Below are positions 46,441-59,821 of a stretch of 64,000 nt of DNA, piece after piece. Location: NCBI RefSeq assembly GCF_000006565.2, contig NC_031476.1:6170400-6234399 (forward strand). The letters run 5' to 3'. The stretch's first letter is position 1, and the number at the start of each line of letters is the position of its first letter. Under the pieces are notes generated by a model. That model saw nothing but the letters and a program-made list of their open reading frames with translations, did no database searches and was not told where the DNA came from. The DNA comes from Toxoplasma gondii ME49 (taxonomy: Eukaryota > Apicomplexa > Conoidasida > Eucoccidiorida > Sarcocystidae). The translations under genes and the position numbers were made by a program.

Positions 46441-49400
46441 TCAGACAGGCGTTTCCCCACCACCTTCAGGTTTTGCCTCGGCACCCGGAATCTTTGCCAT
46501 GGTGTTTTCCTCGACAACGCTGCACGTTTCGATGACAGAATTGGCCCTTTGCGACTGCATGGATCCTGTGTCCTGAAGAGGGGAAGAAAACAAGTGACAG
46601 TTCTATGCTTACACTGGACACCGACAGAAATAAGCTGGAACTGAGACGGACAATACAGACTTCACTGCACATCCACGTACATGTAACACGTCTCCCGGCC
46701 ACAGCTCCCGAAAAGGCAGCTCACTTGTCGTCGTGCGTTCATTAGTGTGGCATCGCTGACGGCGTGGACACGTATGTATGAGCATCATGCTCATCGGCTC
46801 TCTCACTGAATCCAGTGAAAAAAAAGGTCTCCAACTGTCCTGCCATTTATGTGTCTTCATGGTGCTTTTGTGGATCTGTAACAACCAGCGCGCGTGGAGG
46901 TTATACACGGGAAGCGTCACAAAAGCTGTTTCCTTCCAAGCGAACACAATTGGAGATCCGACGCTAACTTGCGACTTGAGGAAGACATTCGAATTCTCCT
47001 TTTTGTACACAATCTTCACCGGAACCAAGGAAATAACCTCGTTTTTCGGGAGCAACTGCCCTCCTCTCGACACTGCCGCGCGTAATCAGTTGACTAGTGT
47101 CTCACGGACAAACGATGATGAATACATCAATTAACTAATTAGAAGCATTACAGTTGTACACGCAACTCCGGCCAGAATACAAATACACACATTTACCTAG
47201 AGTGGCTCGCTGAAGTAAATAGGCTGTGGCTGACCGCTGCACAGCCACCCTATGCCTGTCCGTTGATTTGTCTCAATTTGAAACACTTTTTGATATCTCT
47301 ACGGTGTCCCTCTTTCCGCTGTCTAGCCTCGCGCAGCGCTAGCCACGTCCACATGCGGTCTTCACCTACAACGGCCTACCTTGTTTTGGGTGGTATCGGT
47401 GTCATTTTTGTCGCCTATGCGTGATATTTTGAGCACGGGAGGTACACGTGGGAGAGCTCTGCGGCCCGCACGCACGCGGGAGCCAGTCGCGTTGGCACTG
47501 TCGGGATCGGACAGTGGTTGGCGTGTGACCGAAGTTGCTGCGTTTTGAATTGACAACGCTTCTGTGTTTGTGTCGACCGCAGGCGCATCTGCACTCATGC
47601 ACCCCGTTCCCTCTTTCTCCGCTTCCTCACGTACGCGGTCGCACCCGTCGACTGGCTCGTCACTAGGAAGGGTTCCACTACCCGTGCTGTGGCTGCTGAC
47701 ACTGTGCTTTCCCCGTTTCTTTTTGCCTGAACGGCGTCTCTTCTTCCTAGATTCAGGTGGAGACTGTGTGTAACCGCAGAGTACCATGGCTCTCTTCTGC
47801 AGCCGTCGAATGTGCCGAAACTGCTCTTCTGTGAGAAGGGGAAGCAACGCACAGTACCCCAAGTACGGGTTGCTAGGCTCGCCAGGATCGCCACGCAAAC
47901 CCAGCGACGGTGGCCCCAGGCTCACGGGGATGCCAAACACACCTGTCTCGAGAGCCTTCCTCTCGTCACCGAGAGATCCTGGCAGAGACGCCCCCCGAGC
48001 ATTGAAACTGATCGACACACCATCAGACGGGCCTCTTCCTTCGGACGATACATCACGTTTCTCGACAACTGAAACACCATTACCAGATGAAAGCGAAAAG
48101 CCCGATTCCCCCACACTGCCCGGTGGAGGCGGCGGAGGCGGAGGCACGCGCGACCCTTCTTGGCCAATCCCGCCGACGGGGACGCCTTTCTTCGGCAGAC
48201 CTGGAGTTGCAGCAGCTGCAGAAGACGTCTGAGACGCTGGATGTTGCCACGGTTCCGCTGGTCGACTCCCAAACTGAGCATAGTCTTTTATGCATGCGAG
48301 GACTTCCTCGTACTTGGCCGCCTCCACAGCGGCCTCAATCATGCCTGCGCCCGCGCCCCCGAACACTTCGCGCTTCAGAAGCCCAGGAACTGCAGGTACA
48401 CCAGACGCGTTGCTGTGAAACTGCCGTCTGTGGGCACCCAGCAGACTGCACAGAGGCTGCTTTCGCGAGGGTAGCATGGGCATCGGATTGAACTTGTTGT
48501 CCCACGATATCCTGTACACGCCGAACGCGAGTCCGGCCCCGTGTCCCGGCAAGTTCGAAGCCCGACCCGAGGAGCTCTGCCACTGCTGCACGACAGTCGC
48601 CGCGGCACTGTCGGCCTCGGGGTCTACCTGCCTCGCGCTGTTGATGCGAGCAAAGCCCGCTATTGAAAACGACGTTCCTCCCCCCGCGGAACAGAGGGGC
48701 ACCACAAAAACCTCGTGATCCGTGTTTTTACTCCCCGTGGTACGCACTTGTTCCTGCTGCTCAGTCTCTCCCGTCGCGGTTGTGGGTCCGGAGTTCCCTG
48801 TGCCATCACGCAAGGCGCCTTCCGCAGGTTCCCCTAGCTCTGCAGCGGCATCAGGGTTCCCGCTTCCGCCTCTCTGCGTGGCTTTTCTCACCAGCGCGAC
48901 GGCCAGATTCGAGGAGCTCTCGACGACCATCATGTCGTATTGTCGCATGAGTTTCAGGTTTTCCTGAGGCACCAAATACACAAAGTGGACCCAGTCTGCC
49001 TCGCTGCGGAAGCTGTCACTGGCTCCTGCGCTGTCGCCTCTGCTCCCGTCCGCTCCCACGTCGTCATCAGTCTCTCTATCTTCGCAGACGTTTCCTCCAG
49101 AAACCCGGTCTGCTACACCCGCCCCCGTTGCACTGTGGCTCTCTCCGGAACCTAGTCTGCTCGCGTCAGACGGTCCCTCTCGGCAAGCGCTTCGAATCAG
49201 GTCCGTTGATCTGCTGCCTTCTCCTGGCGCCACTGCACTGCTCGCAGGGTCGCCTGCCTGATACGCCTGGACCTGGAGCTGCGGCACCGCGCATGCGGCG
49301 CCGGGTGCCGACTCGAATTCCGACAAGTTCGCGAGAGCAATTATTTCTTGCAGGCGTTTGTTGCGAATCGCCTGGCGAAAGGGACTGTTGCAGAAGGGGC

Positions 49401-49920
49401 AGATGCGATTCGGACCGAGGTGCGCCTCGAGACACGCGTGGCAGGCAGACTGCGCACAGTTCGTCGCGCATCTGACCAGCACGGGGTTCGTCATCACGCG
49501 GTGACAAAGGCCACAGAGCCACTCGGGAGGCAGCCGCTTCAGCCGGCTGCTCAGCTTCCGCTCCTCTGCAGTTTTCCACTCCTCCTGAGAGAGCTCCGAG
49601 CGCGCTTTGTGCAACACACTTTGCCCGCTCCCGCCGTATGTGATGGCCACCCGCTGCAACACGACCTTGGAGTACGCGTGGATCATCTGGTTCTCGTCCA
49701 CGATCTCAGTGAGCTCCTCAGCCTCCGCAGCACCGCCTGGCACCTGACTCCCCGCCAAGAAAATCCGAAAGTCGATCTTCCGACCATACTCGTTCGCCAA
49801 TCCGCAACGCGCCGCGAGGAGCTGCTTCACTTCTGCCAGAGACAGCGCGCTACACGACAGCGGGCACTGCCGGTACGACCCCGCGTGCTCGCTGCTCAGC
49901 CGGTAGTACAGCAGCATCAT
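46441..49920 (-). CDS. DWNN-RING protein, RBBP6/Mpe1 family, two exons, 890 aa
   Basis: This family links the ubiquitin-like DWNN domain to a RING/U-box and works in pre-mRNA 3'-end cleavage and polyadenylation. The exons are 47380-49920 and 46441-46572. The join is phase 0 (donor AAG/gtaggc, acceptor ttcttcccctcttcag) and replaces four read-through residues before a TAG at 47362. The DWNN domain covers residues 1 to about 75 (MMLLYYRLSSEH, LSLAEVKQLLAARCGL, DFRIFLAG, YSKVVLQRV). A RING-like finger lies at about 125-175: PPEWLCGLCHRVMTNPVLVRC, then CHACLEAHLG and ICPFCNSPFRQ. No CCHC zinc knuckle is seen between the two, unlike human RBBP6. The rest is low complexity, with Gly/Ser-rich and acidic stretches, a run of eight prolines, a basic RKKRRRSGKKKRGK patch and a Ser/Thr-rich tail. 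ATG 49920 was chosen because the DWNN begins directly there; the upstream extension has no domain. Confidence 0.88.
46573..47379 (-). other. Intron of the DWNN-RING gene
   Basis: 807 nt between a gtaggc donor and a pyrimidine-rich ttcttcccctcttcag acceptor. Frames inside (46609-47073 minus, 46778-47134 plus) are treated as intronic noise. Confidence 0.75.
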
Positions 49921-50608
49921 TTTTTGTAGGGAAGCGATGAAAAAAACAAGGCGAGTCACACAGACCACGCGGCAAGGGGCACCCACTCGCACTCAGCCGC
50001 AAAAAGGCTACGCGGTGCCCGCGTCACGGGTATGGACACGAAACGAAGTCTGCAGACTACAGCCAGTGACCCCGCAAAAAGTTCACGTTCCCGGGATAAC
50101 GGATAACCAGTGACCGTTCTGTATATAAATGCATATGCATGTATTTGTATGTATGTAGATGTATATGCATGCGTGACCACAGATTTGACAAAGTCCTTCG
50201 GCAGTCACTGGGGTTCGCCACAGACGCGCTGCATCAAGGCCGCCTAAGGCGGGGAGACTGCGTTACGGACAGGCCATCATGGAGCAGTCCGTCTCACAGT
50301 TTTCATTTGACTGCGTCCTCTCCTGTGAAGAGGCACTATCGACCTCTTTGCGGCTTTTTGCTCGCAGAGTGTCATGTGCAGACTCCCAGGAGAAAGTCAA
50401 GGGCGCCGCTGGACGGAACTAGAGAAAAATCCTCCAGGTGAGCGTGTGTTTCCTAGAAACCCCTACACTACCGCGAGTGTGCCATTTATCTGCGACAATC
50501 AACGGACTGCAAACTGCCACACCCTGGGCTCCTCAGCAGACGCGATCTACAGCTTCTCATGAGACAATGCTAATTGAGTGATCGATCGCCTACAGATCTG
50601 GACGCCAG

Positions 50609-50615
50609 AGAGACG
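50609..50615 (+). promoter_or_regulatory. AGAGACG motif in divergent promoter
   Basis: AGAGACG matches the A/TGAGACG element described in Toxoplasma promoters. A second copy lies at 51128-51134. Position between two outward genes fits a promoter role, but a 7-mer is weak evidence. Confidence 0.3.
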
Positions 50616-51127
50616 CTGACACACTCGAGAGTACTCCTTTGTCAGGCTACTCGTATAATTACGAATGTGAATATATACATATTTATATATGCACATACAT
50701 GTATGTAGCCTGATGTAAGCCCCAGCGTCTCAGCAATCCTGGCTGGTACGGCGGAAACCAAGTTCCACTGGACTTTCGTAGGTCTCCAGCAAGAGCCTCG
50801 CCGCTCCTCGTGTGAGGCCACCCTATCTGTCGAGAAGCAGACGAAAAACAGCCATTTCCTCCTCAGCCTCTCTACGGTATAGAAGGAATTTGATCGTGAG
50901 ACATGAATCTTTCCCTACCAGCCGTGGTCTCGGTGTTCCGATGTACTGCCACTGTGAACGAACTGTAAAACCTGCCAGTGAACAAGGCAAAGAGAGGCAG
51001 AAATGTGGTGGCAAAAAACCGTTTTTGTCTGCTGGACGGTACGGTGGAAACGAAAAACACGCGCATGCACGAGGGTCACTGTAGAGTGGCGGCGCAACAC
51101 AGCAACAATGCATGGGTAGATGTTAGA

Positions 51128-51134
51128 AGAGACG
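51128..51134 (+). promoter_or_regulatory. Second AGAGACG motif in divergent promoter
   Basis: Same heptamer as at 50609, about 1.25 kb upstream of the citrate synthase ATG and 1.2 kb upstream of the DWNN-RING ATG. Confidence 0.3.
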
Positions 51135-52377
51135 CTGCTTCCCCGCGTTGCAAGCAATACGGAAGTTCCCCTGTACTCGGAGTTGGCGAAAAAGAGGAGG
51201 CGGTCAAACGAAAAATCCCGATGGATTCACACTGGAAACCCTCGAAGCCTTTTACCGAGAGTTGAATCTACAGAGCCAGACACGACAATGCTGCTCTGCA
51301 CTTCCCACTTCCTCCCACCGGCTGGATTTTCAGTCTCCTCAGTGAAGCGACAACCGAAAACAGAATTACTTTTACGAATGTTGACAGGATGGCATCAAAA
51401 ACGAGAGGCCGGGGCACTGACCATACGCCGTCTGTGTAAAGACGTTTTTCCTTCGTACAAAAACCTTTCTTTCGAACTGAGCGGACAACCATAAGTGCAA
51501 CAAGACTCCACAGAAAATATCCACCTTCTCACTTGTGTCCATTAAAATAGCATTTCCAGACACAGCCGCTCATTCCCTGCAGAGTTCCGCAGAACGCCAT
51601 CACCACACGACGGTGGAAAGCACGTGCCCAAAAAGCCACGGCTGGTGGTGAGAAGGAACTATCAAAACATCGAAATGCAACACGGATGTAGACAGCACCT
51701 GCAAGACAGGAAAAAAGAATCATGGTATTTTCGCGTTGAGTACGTCAGAGTTGACAACGCCTTCTTTGCAACCGCGAAATCTTCAAAAGATCAGCTCAGC
51801 TCAGAGTCTCCGAGTATAAGCCGACCCTCGCGCTGCTCGAGTTCGTTCGTCACCGTGTCCTTTTTTGCCAGGTTTCTCGAAGCAACGAAGTCGTTTCTAA
51901 AAGCGAACTGGAGTACTTCTGCGTCGGCTCTAGCGTTTCCACTATTAGTGTGGCACGAGTCAAATTGCACACGGTGTCAGCTGCGGATCTTTGTCGAAAA
52001 TTGTGCGTTGGATCTTTCCGTTGCATGCGCATGTGTGCGAGTTGCAGGCGTTCTGGTGCGCTGATTGCTGCGGCATTGTCCTCGCCTGTCTTCGTGTGTT
52101 CTTTGCTTTCGTAAACCACGCGCGCTCGCTGAGACTGCGTCTTCTGCACTTCTTCCGGACTTTCTCCCTGATTTTTCGTAGAACCCGAGCCTTGCCGCCC
52201 CCATCTTGAGGCGTCGGCGTTCCAGCTGTCGAGCCTGCTGCACTGTGTTGCTACCGCGCTCGCGAACCGCCTCACCTGACCGTGAAGGAACGAACTTTTC
52301 GCGTCGAGCATCACCGGCTTTATTCTGCCCCAGCTCCCGTCGATTCAGGCCGCCTGATCAACTCAAGCCCAGACAAA

Positions 52378-55300
52378 ATGCTCCTCTCACGCCTACGCGA
52401 CACTGCAGCTGCAGCGCTAGTCCTGCGGACAAGCGGCTCTACCGCGCTGTCCCCGCCCTCTTTCCTCTACCCTGCTTCGCTCGTCAGGCCAACATCGGGG
52501 AAAGCGCCTTCCCTTTTGGCAGCCACGCACACGAGTCCTTTCTCCGCGCCCGTCTGCGCCGCGGTGCAGAGCAAGAGGCTGCTGGGGAGGAGCCAGTCGC
52601 TCTTCCGAAAGAACACCGCCTCTGCTTTGCGCAGCTTCAGCTCAAGCGCGCGGAGCGTCTGTGGCGGGCTCTCCAACGCAGAAGCGCGGGCGGCTGTCGA
52701 GGCGGCGCTCGACGCGCTCGCCGAAAAAGTCCAAGAAGCAGCCGAACCCAAACGAGAGTTGCTAAAGACCCTCCGAAAGGAACACGGGACCGTGGTCATC
52801 AGCGAGGCCACGCTCAGCACCGTCTGTGGAGGTGCGTGGAAAGCGAACAGAATCTGGCGAATCAAGCCGAGACAGCTGTTGAGACGCTAAATCGACAGAG
52901 GAAGCACATGCAAACAAGGGGAACATCTCTGTTTGTGCACTGCATGGCTGGTGACTTAGACTACACTCTCATGAAGGGGAGCTTAGTTTCCTGAGTGTGC
53001 ACTCCACAGCTGCGCAGATGCCGTTCTGTGAGGTGCATGGAGTGTCTCGACGGTGGAGTTGTGAACGATCCGTGTTCACAATGAATGACGGCGAGTCTGA
53101 AAGTTCCTACGTGCAAGGATGCTCCGGGCCTTCCGCGAGTCATCGCGTTGGTGGACTCTTTGGGTCTGCACCTCAGTCCTGGGAGGGGAAGCGGTTCGTT
53201 TCTGAGTCAGGATAGAAACGCGTACTGAGGGCGGACGCTCGGACTTCTGTCCCGTTGTGTTGCTTCCTCTCAGGCATGCGCGGCTTGACCGCCATCTTGA
53301 CTGAGACTTCAACTCTGCATGCAGAGAAAGGAATTCTTTACCGTGGGCTGACCATCAACGAGTGTCTCGCGAAGCTGCCTCGCATGCACAAGGAAGAATA
53401 CCCCGCAGTCGAGGGTCTCATCTGGTTCCTCATGACAGGTACGCCTTGTTCGGGAAACAGCGTCTTACACACTAAAGCAAAGTGAACGCGTTCCGTGACT
53501 GGGGCGAATCTGAAGTCCCCGAGTTCTCTACGCGTTCTCCGCAAAGTATGAACCAAGACCAACAGACAGTGCACTCTTTCCGGTCATCCAGTGGAGCTCC
53601 TTCCACGTCGAGTCCCCGTCGCTCCACTTCGAACGACCCTTGTTGAGCGCCGTCCTCTTCTCTGTCTCCCAGGTCGTGCATGCGTTATTTTTACGGGGGA
53701 TACCGTGCGTGATTCTTGGCCCGCTTAGAACGCATGCGGCCTTGTGGGTGGAGCCGCTTCGCTCCAAAGAACGCAGCCTCGAAGTGCTTTGCTTCGTGTA
53801 ATGCCGGCCCTCTCTGTGTATAGGTTCGATCCCAACCGTGAACGAAGTGGAGCTGCTGTCGAACGCACTGTACGCTCTCTCGCTTTCGTCTGCTTCCAGT
53901 TCGCCTTCTGCTCCTTTTATTCCCCCGCATGTCGGCAAGGTGCTGGACGCCGTGCCTCCCTCGACCCATCCCATGACTCAACTGGTGATGGCCGCAGCGG
54001 CTCTGCAGCCCACATCGGAACTTGCTCAGGCGTACAGACACAAGACTGTCTCGCGCCACGATCTGTGGAAACCTGCGCTCGCCGACGCGCTTTCACTCGT
54101 AGGTCTCCGTTTCAGCGGTTCTTCTCGCGGCCAGAAAAACGCGGGTGTAGATCTTCGAGGACTTTGTTTTCCGGATCCAGTGCCAGTTCGCTGTTCATGA
54201 CCACCGTGAGAAGTGGACTTTGTGGAATTCAGAAGACGAGAAAAGTGGAGAAGGGGGAGTGCGGCTTGCGCACTCGCGATACGCGGACAAGAGGAATTCG
54301 AGGAATGTGCGCTTGAAGAAAGAAGAAAATCGTGGAATCCCCGCAAGTAAAAAGGACGTCTGCGACAGCAGCGCAAGCGGCTGCTTTCTCCGAGTAGCTT
54401 CTCTGTCGCACTGTTAGGGAAAAGAGCGAAAACCCCGCTTCGAGGGAGAAAACTCCATGGAAAGGCGTGACTCTTTAGAGCGTTTCGTGGAGTGCAAAAT
54501 GCCAAGTTCGTTGTGGCCGGAAACCGTAGTAGCTTTCCTAAACTGTTCTGGAAATGCCCACTTCCATGGACATGTGCGCATGCGGATATATGGAGAGGAC
54601 CGGTCACTCGAGAACAAAAACAGACACAGGACATAGTAAATGGAGAATCCAGTTTGTGGCTCCGTGGAACTCAACAGAGCTTCAACGCCATCTATACTGC
54701 CTTCCGAGTTGCTCAAGGCAGATTTCATCCTGTCTACCCCGACATAGAAACCCATATATAAAAATATATATAGGTACTTATGTATATATATATATATATA
54801 TATACATATATATATGTATATATACATATACATTTATATATGTTTTGTACGTGCGTAGAATTGTGTATGTAACTCTGTGTACAAGCATGTGTATTTATAG
54901 TTCGAAGTCATTTGAGCGAAGACGGCTCGAAGGTGGAGCATGGACTGTTTTTTGGGATTCTTTTGCCCCTCTCCAGATTGCAAAGAATGCAGTAATGGCA
55001 GCGCGCATCTTCCGGCGCTCGTTCCGCGACGGCCAAGAAATCGACCCTGTGCGAAGTCTAGACTGGGTAGGAAAAACTGGCTTTGCAAGTCAAAAAAGGG
55101 CATCCCTCTCCAAAGTGTGTCTCAAACTGGCGTGCATTGATGCAGAACGATAGTCTCATTTATACACATATGTACATGTATATGTACATATATATCTATA
55201 TATATATCTATATGTATATATATGTATATATATATATATAGGTTTATTTGTATAAGTGCTGCTGATTTGCTTGGTAGTGGCTGCAGGAAGTGGATATGAA

Positions 55301-57171
55301 ACTACGCCAGACATTGAAGGGGTAGTTAAATAAGTATCCATCCAGTGATTAAACTATCTTTACCGATTTAAATCGTGGTGTGTTTTCTGAAAAAAAGTGG
55401 AAGGCGGTGTGTTCAAGGCTCGTGTGCATGCATGTGATTTGTAGCGCATCTGAAACGCTTCGAAGCAATCTGTAAACGCAGAGTGCATCCATTCTCAGTC
55501 GCTCTTTCGTTTTGCGAGCATGCATGCGTGAACGCGTACACGCTTGCCTGTCGTTTTTCTCTCTGCTGTGTTTTTCTTTCTTCCCGCAGGCTGCAAACTT
55601 TGGACATATGATGGGCTTCAACTCGAAGGAGCACCAAGAGCTCTTCCGTCTCTATCTCTTCCTTCATGCCGACCATGAGGGTACGCGTTTTCTCCACTCT
55701 TTTTCTGCCGCCTCACTGTTTCGCTGCGCGTCTGCTTATACCTGTCTGAGGCATACAAAGACAGTTACCTGCCCCTGCATGCATTCCCGTACAAATAAAG
55801 ATATATATATAGCGTTATGTAGAGATGCACGTTTGTGACTACGTGTGTTTTGTTCGGATCTGGCCACCTCAGGAGCTGCAAGTGCGTTTGCAAGTGGAAG
55901 AAACAGGGTCCATTTTATATGGTATTCTAGCTACGGTCTTGCACCTGACTACGGGATACCGAGTGTCAACTCGGATTCACAGATGGACGGACGTTTTTCT
56001 TTTCTTTTCTCTACAGGAGGAAACGTCTCAGCCCACGCAGCCCACGTCGTTGGCTCTGCTCTCTCCGACCCCTTCCTCGCCTTCTCTGCCGGCATGGCGG
56101 GTCTCGCTGGTAAGCCGAGTCTCTTCCGACGTTTTAACTCTCGTGTCTTCTTTCGCTTCTCTACATCACAGGTGAGCACGCACTCATCCGCTTGTGTACC
56201 AAATAGATATTTTAGATACATACTTATACATATATATATATATTTATAGAGATATATGTGTAGTGTGGTGAGAGACTCAAATAGATCTACGCGTCCATGA
56301 GTAGCTGTATGAGGACATGCCGTATTCTGTGCGTGTCTTTATAGAGTGCCTCTGTGCACTTGCATTCAGACGACTGACCTCCAGCTGTTGTGATCCTTGC
56401 TCTGCTTCGAGGCTCTTTTAATATGTGTAGGGTACGCTTTTTCCACGTATGTAGCTCTTCGCACAGAGATCTGTATGTGTACGTAGTTGTGTGTATATGC
56501 ATGCAGCTGTGAACTTTGTCGGGAGCCTGACTTGAATGACTCAAGAGACTTGTGTAGAACTGATGGCTTGTCTTCTGTCTGTGCGTGTGAAAGCACCGAG
56601 ACGTCCGTGGTATCCGGGTGTTCACGCTTTTTAGATCTGAATTTAGAGCGCTAAATACTTCGCGAAAACACCAGCCACTCTTTGTAGAACTAGTGAAGGG
56701 GACGACGATTCCTCGTCCGTCGCATGCGCCGCACTCAGGTCCTCTCCACGGCCTGGCGAACCAGGAGTGCTTGAACTGGCTGCGCGATGTCCACTGCAAA
56801 CTCAACGGCGCGGCCCCGACCCGCGAAAACGTAAAAAAGATTGCAGAAGTGAGAAGGACAAGCGAAGAGAGATAAGAAGAACGGAAGACGAAAACGAAGG
56901 AGAAAGAGCGATGCAAACGAGGAACGAGAACAGACAAACAACGAGAAAGAAAGATGAAAAAGAAGGGGATATGGGCGCGCGAAGGAGAGGGACGCCATTC
57001 GGGCATGCAGAGGATCAATGCCCGCATGTGATAGTGACGCTTGCAGCAGAACCCTGCACAGACCTCAGCCGAAGAAGAGTGACAGACACACGTAGAATGA
57101 CGTACCTGAATATCGATGTGCATATGCGTATGAGTGTGCGCAGTCATCTACGGACATATGCATGCAAATGC

Positions 57172-57229
<58 letters not shown>

Positions 57230-59672
57230 GTATGTATGCGTATATGTGGGTCTGTGGGGATCGCTGTCGAGACAGGAGGAGAGTAGGATGAGCCGGGAGA
57301 AACAAGTCGTAGGCACTTTTTCGGTAGCGGGTATTCTCGCTTGGTTGAGGAAGTGAAAGACTTGGCAGACTTGTTTTCTCGGTGGCAGTGCATTTCGTCA
57401 AAGGTGAGGTGTCTCTTTTGCATGCACTGAATCTGCCACATTTCTGCTTCTTGAACTTTCCTCAGGATACGCTGGCGAGCGGCCGAGTCATTCCTGGCTA
57501 CGGCCATGCAGTTCTGAGAGTCACAGACCCCAGGTCAGTCTTGGGTTCCTCGTCTGCATTCTTCTTGTGTTTGTTCGCTTCCTCAAGCACACAAGAGTCT
57601 CGAGGCTCTGGGCGTTCCGGCGACTTGCAATTGCCTGCGTTTCCCTGCCTGTCTTCTATTCTCGTCCCTCTCCCAGCTGTTCTCTCTTCTTGTGTCTCTT
57701 CTTGTCTCCCCTGTTCTTCTCTTCTCTTTTCGCCCCTCTCTTTCGCGTTTCAGCTGGTCTCCCGTATGTTGGATGTTGCAGACGCTGGCCTCTCATTGTT
57801 GCCTCCATCAGTCCGGGCAAATGCCCAAAAGCTGCTGTGCTTTCCGCAGCGGCTTGGATTATTCTCGACCGACGCGCTGTAGGCGTGTGCTTTTGGTTCG
57901 TTTTCTTCTGTTGGCTGACGCAGATTCACGGCGCAGAGAGAGTTCGCTCTGAAGTACTTGAAGGACGACGAACTGTTTCAGTGAGTTTCGACTTTTCCTC
58001 CGACGGCTGTCACTTTTTGCCCTGAAAGAGACATGCACGGAGTTACACGTACACCCAACGTCTATGCAAATATAAACGTACACATCCATGCATATATACT
58101 TGTATAATATATATAGATATACAAATATATATATATATATATGTTTATGAATAGGTATAATTCCAATTTTTCCTGAGTTTTTGCGACAATTCGTTTCTAT
58201 TTCTCCGGTGGTGTTTAGGTCCTTTTCCTAGTTTTACACATAGCTTTGAAGGATTTTTCTTTCATCCGTCATTCGTTCTGTTGTCGCGGAATCACATCTC
58301 CAGGCTCCTCAACGTCGCGTACAACACGATTCCCGACGTCCTACTTGCCACAGGTGCGTTTCCGATTTGCCACTGAGTCTTCGCAAATGCTTCAAGTTTA
58401 TTTTTAGATCCGATTCCTCTCCAGCAGGCAAAGTGTTAGGACCGCCAACTGCCCATCTGCTGTTGTCACGGTTACGTTTCTATCTCTTGGCACTCCCCTC
58501 CCGGGGCGCTGTACATCTTCCCGTGCACGCCTCCCATTCAGCTGAAAATCTTGCAGGACCTTCTGTTCCCTCTGCTGCATGAATTTACGGTCGTCGAGAC
58601 CCTACATATTCTTTCAAGCAGGTGCTCACTCGCTTTCCACCGTGCGTAGAGGGAAAGAGAGCAGTTACCCTACTGTGCAACACAGCGTTTTGCCCATGAT
58701 GTTCTCCCTGCACACACAGACGTATTCAAATACATATATTATATGTATCTATTGTATTGCTTTCGAGTCCTTGTTGGCTGCTGCTCCATATCAAACTCAC
58801 ACACTCATATATATATATATATATATAGACCATATCTGTATATGTATTTGTATGTGTCGACGACTGTAAGCGCATGTGCCGTTATACACGGCAGCCTTGC
58901 TCATGTGCATTGTCGTATTTGTATCGAAACACATTGGATCTCTTTTTCGTTTTCTTGGGCTCTCGCAGGGAAAGTGAAGAACCCGTACCCCAACGTCGAT
59001 TGCCACAGCGGAGTTCTTCTTCAGCACTTTGGAATCACTGAAGCGGATTTTTACACGGTCCTCTTCGGCGTGTCACGAGCTATCGGCATTGCTTGTCAGT
59101 ACGGTAAGGAAGAATCAAATCTCCTCTCGAATTCGCCTTCCGCTGCAGCTGTGGTAACTGCTGGTTTGAAGTGTCTTCAAACCATTTTCTGCATATTTTC
59201 AAGGAAACGCAAGTAGGCCGGAAAGAGACAAGACGCATGTGTCGACCTCGCACTTGTCTGTGCATATCGGAGCTTGTCCACGTGTAAGAAAAGGAGGCGA
59301 CGCAACTGCCACCGTGTCTGCCTGTTTCTGCGTGTGAGACAAATGGTCTTGCGCGTCTTGTGGGTTGCTGGTATCATCCACATTTTCACGGACTACTCAG
59401 ATGCTCGCATGACAACAGAGCCACCGTATACGCGGAGGAGTCTATCTGACACGGGACTATTTACAAGTTTTTCTACAGGTGCTACAAGGGTCGCTGGATT
59501 TCTCCCATGTTCGGCATCGGGGAATCTCAGCAGCGTAACACCACCGAGAATTTCTGAATGTTTTTCACTGGATCGGTGTTCTTTCTCTTCAGGCGCGTCT
59601 TGGCGCCGCTTTGTTTCCTCAAGGGCGCGCTTGCATGCTCTTGTAGACAGTTCTTTAGTGATTGATGTGTAG
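52378..59672 (+). CDS. Citrate synthase, mitochondrial, twelve exons (last exon uncertain), 553-593 aa
   Basis: Condenses oxaloacetate and acetyl-CoA to citrate in the TCA cycle. The exons are 52378-52831, 53274-53438, 53824-54098, 54977-55066, 55590-55680, 56017-56109, 56739-56848, 57466-57533, 57924-57980, 58304-58353, 58969-59103 and a last exon from 59479; the first eleven join in phase. ATG 52378 is in a gacaaaATG context. It opens an Arg/Ser/Ala-rich presequence of about 110 residues, typical of mitochondrial import. Family blocks follow in order: [33 protein letters not shown] (catalytic His), GYGHAVLR (second His), [19 protein letters not shown] (catalytic Asp) and [13 protein letters not shown]. 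The usual C-terminal R-A-L-G...ERPKS segment is not seen. With donor 59103 the tail reads GATRVAG and stops at 59672 (593 aa). With donor 59098 it reads [12 protein letters not shown] and stops at 59557 (553 aa). Confidence 0.93.
54780..54838. repeat. TA/TATG-rich microsatellite in citrate synthase intron
   Basis: Imperfect alternating TA tract with tatg interruptions between exons 3 and 4. A further run lies at about 55190-55241 in the next intron. Confidence 0.75.
57178..57239. repeat. (TA)n followed by (TATG)n microsatellite
   Basis: About 38 bp of alternating TA pass directly into some six TATG units. It lies in the citrate synthase intron between exons 7 and 8. Shorter TA runs follow at about 58123-58142 and 58808-58827 in later introns. 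Confidence 0.9.
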
Positions 59673-59821
59673 ATCGAGAGAGAGAGAGTAGACAGAGATC
59701 GATCGAAGAGAGGGGGAGATGTGAAGAGATCTCGATGTGTGGAGTACGACGAGATATGCATGCGTCGCAATAGAATGAAGAGCCACATACAGTCGAGATA
59801 GACATACACGACAGAAGAACG

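Larger units (their letters stand above)
49921..52377. other. Divergent promoter region between the DWNN-RING gene and citrate synthase
   Basis: The two genes are transcribed outward from here. No coding exon is supported. The region holds TATA-like and TGCATG-rich stretches (about 50120-50170) and two AGAGACG motifs. Confidence 0.5.

Noticed and set aside
46609..47134. 154-codon minus and 118-codon plus frames
   Set aside because: Both lie inside the DWNN-RING intron, have no domain, and the flanking exons splice in phase without them.
47786..48491. Plus-strand frames of 134-148 codons
   Set aside because: They are antisense shadows of the GC-rich DWNN-RING exon.
57389..57403. 15 nt micro-exon in citrate synthase (TGCATTTCGTCAAAG with good splice sites)
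   Set aside because: Direct joining of exon 7 to exon 8 aligns with animal citrate synthase without a gap; including it adds five extra residues.
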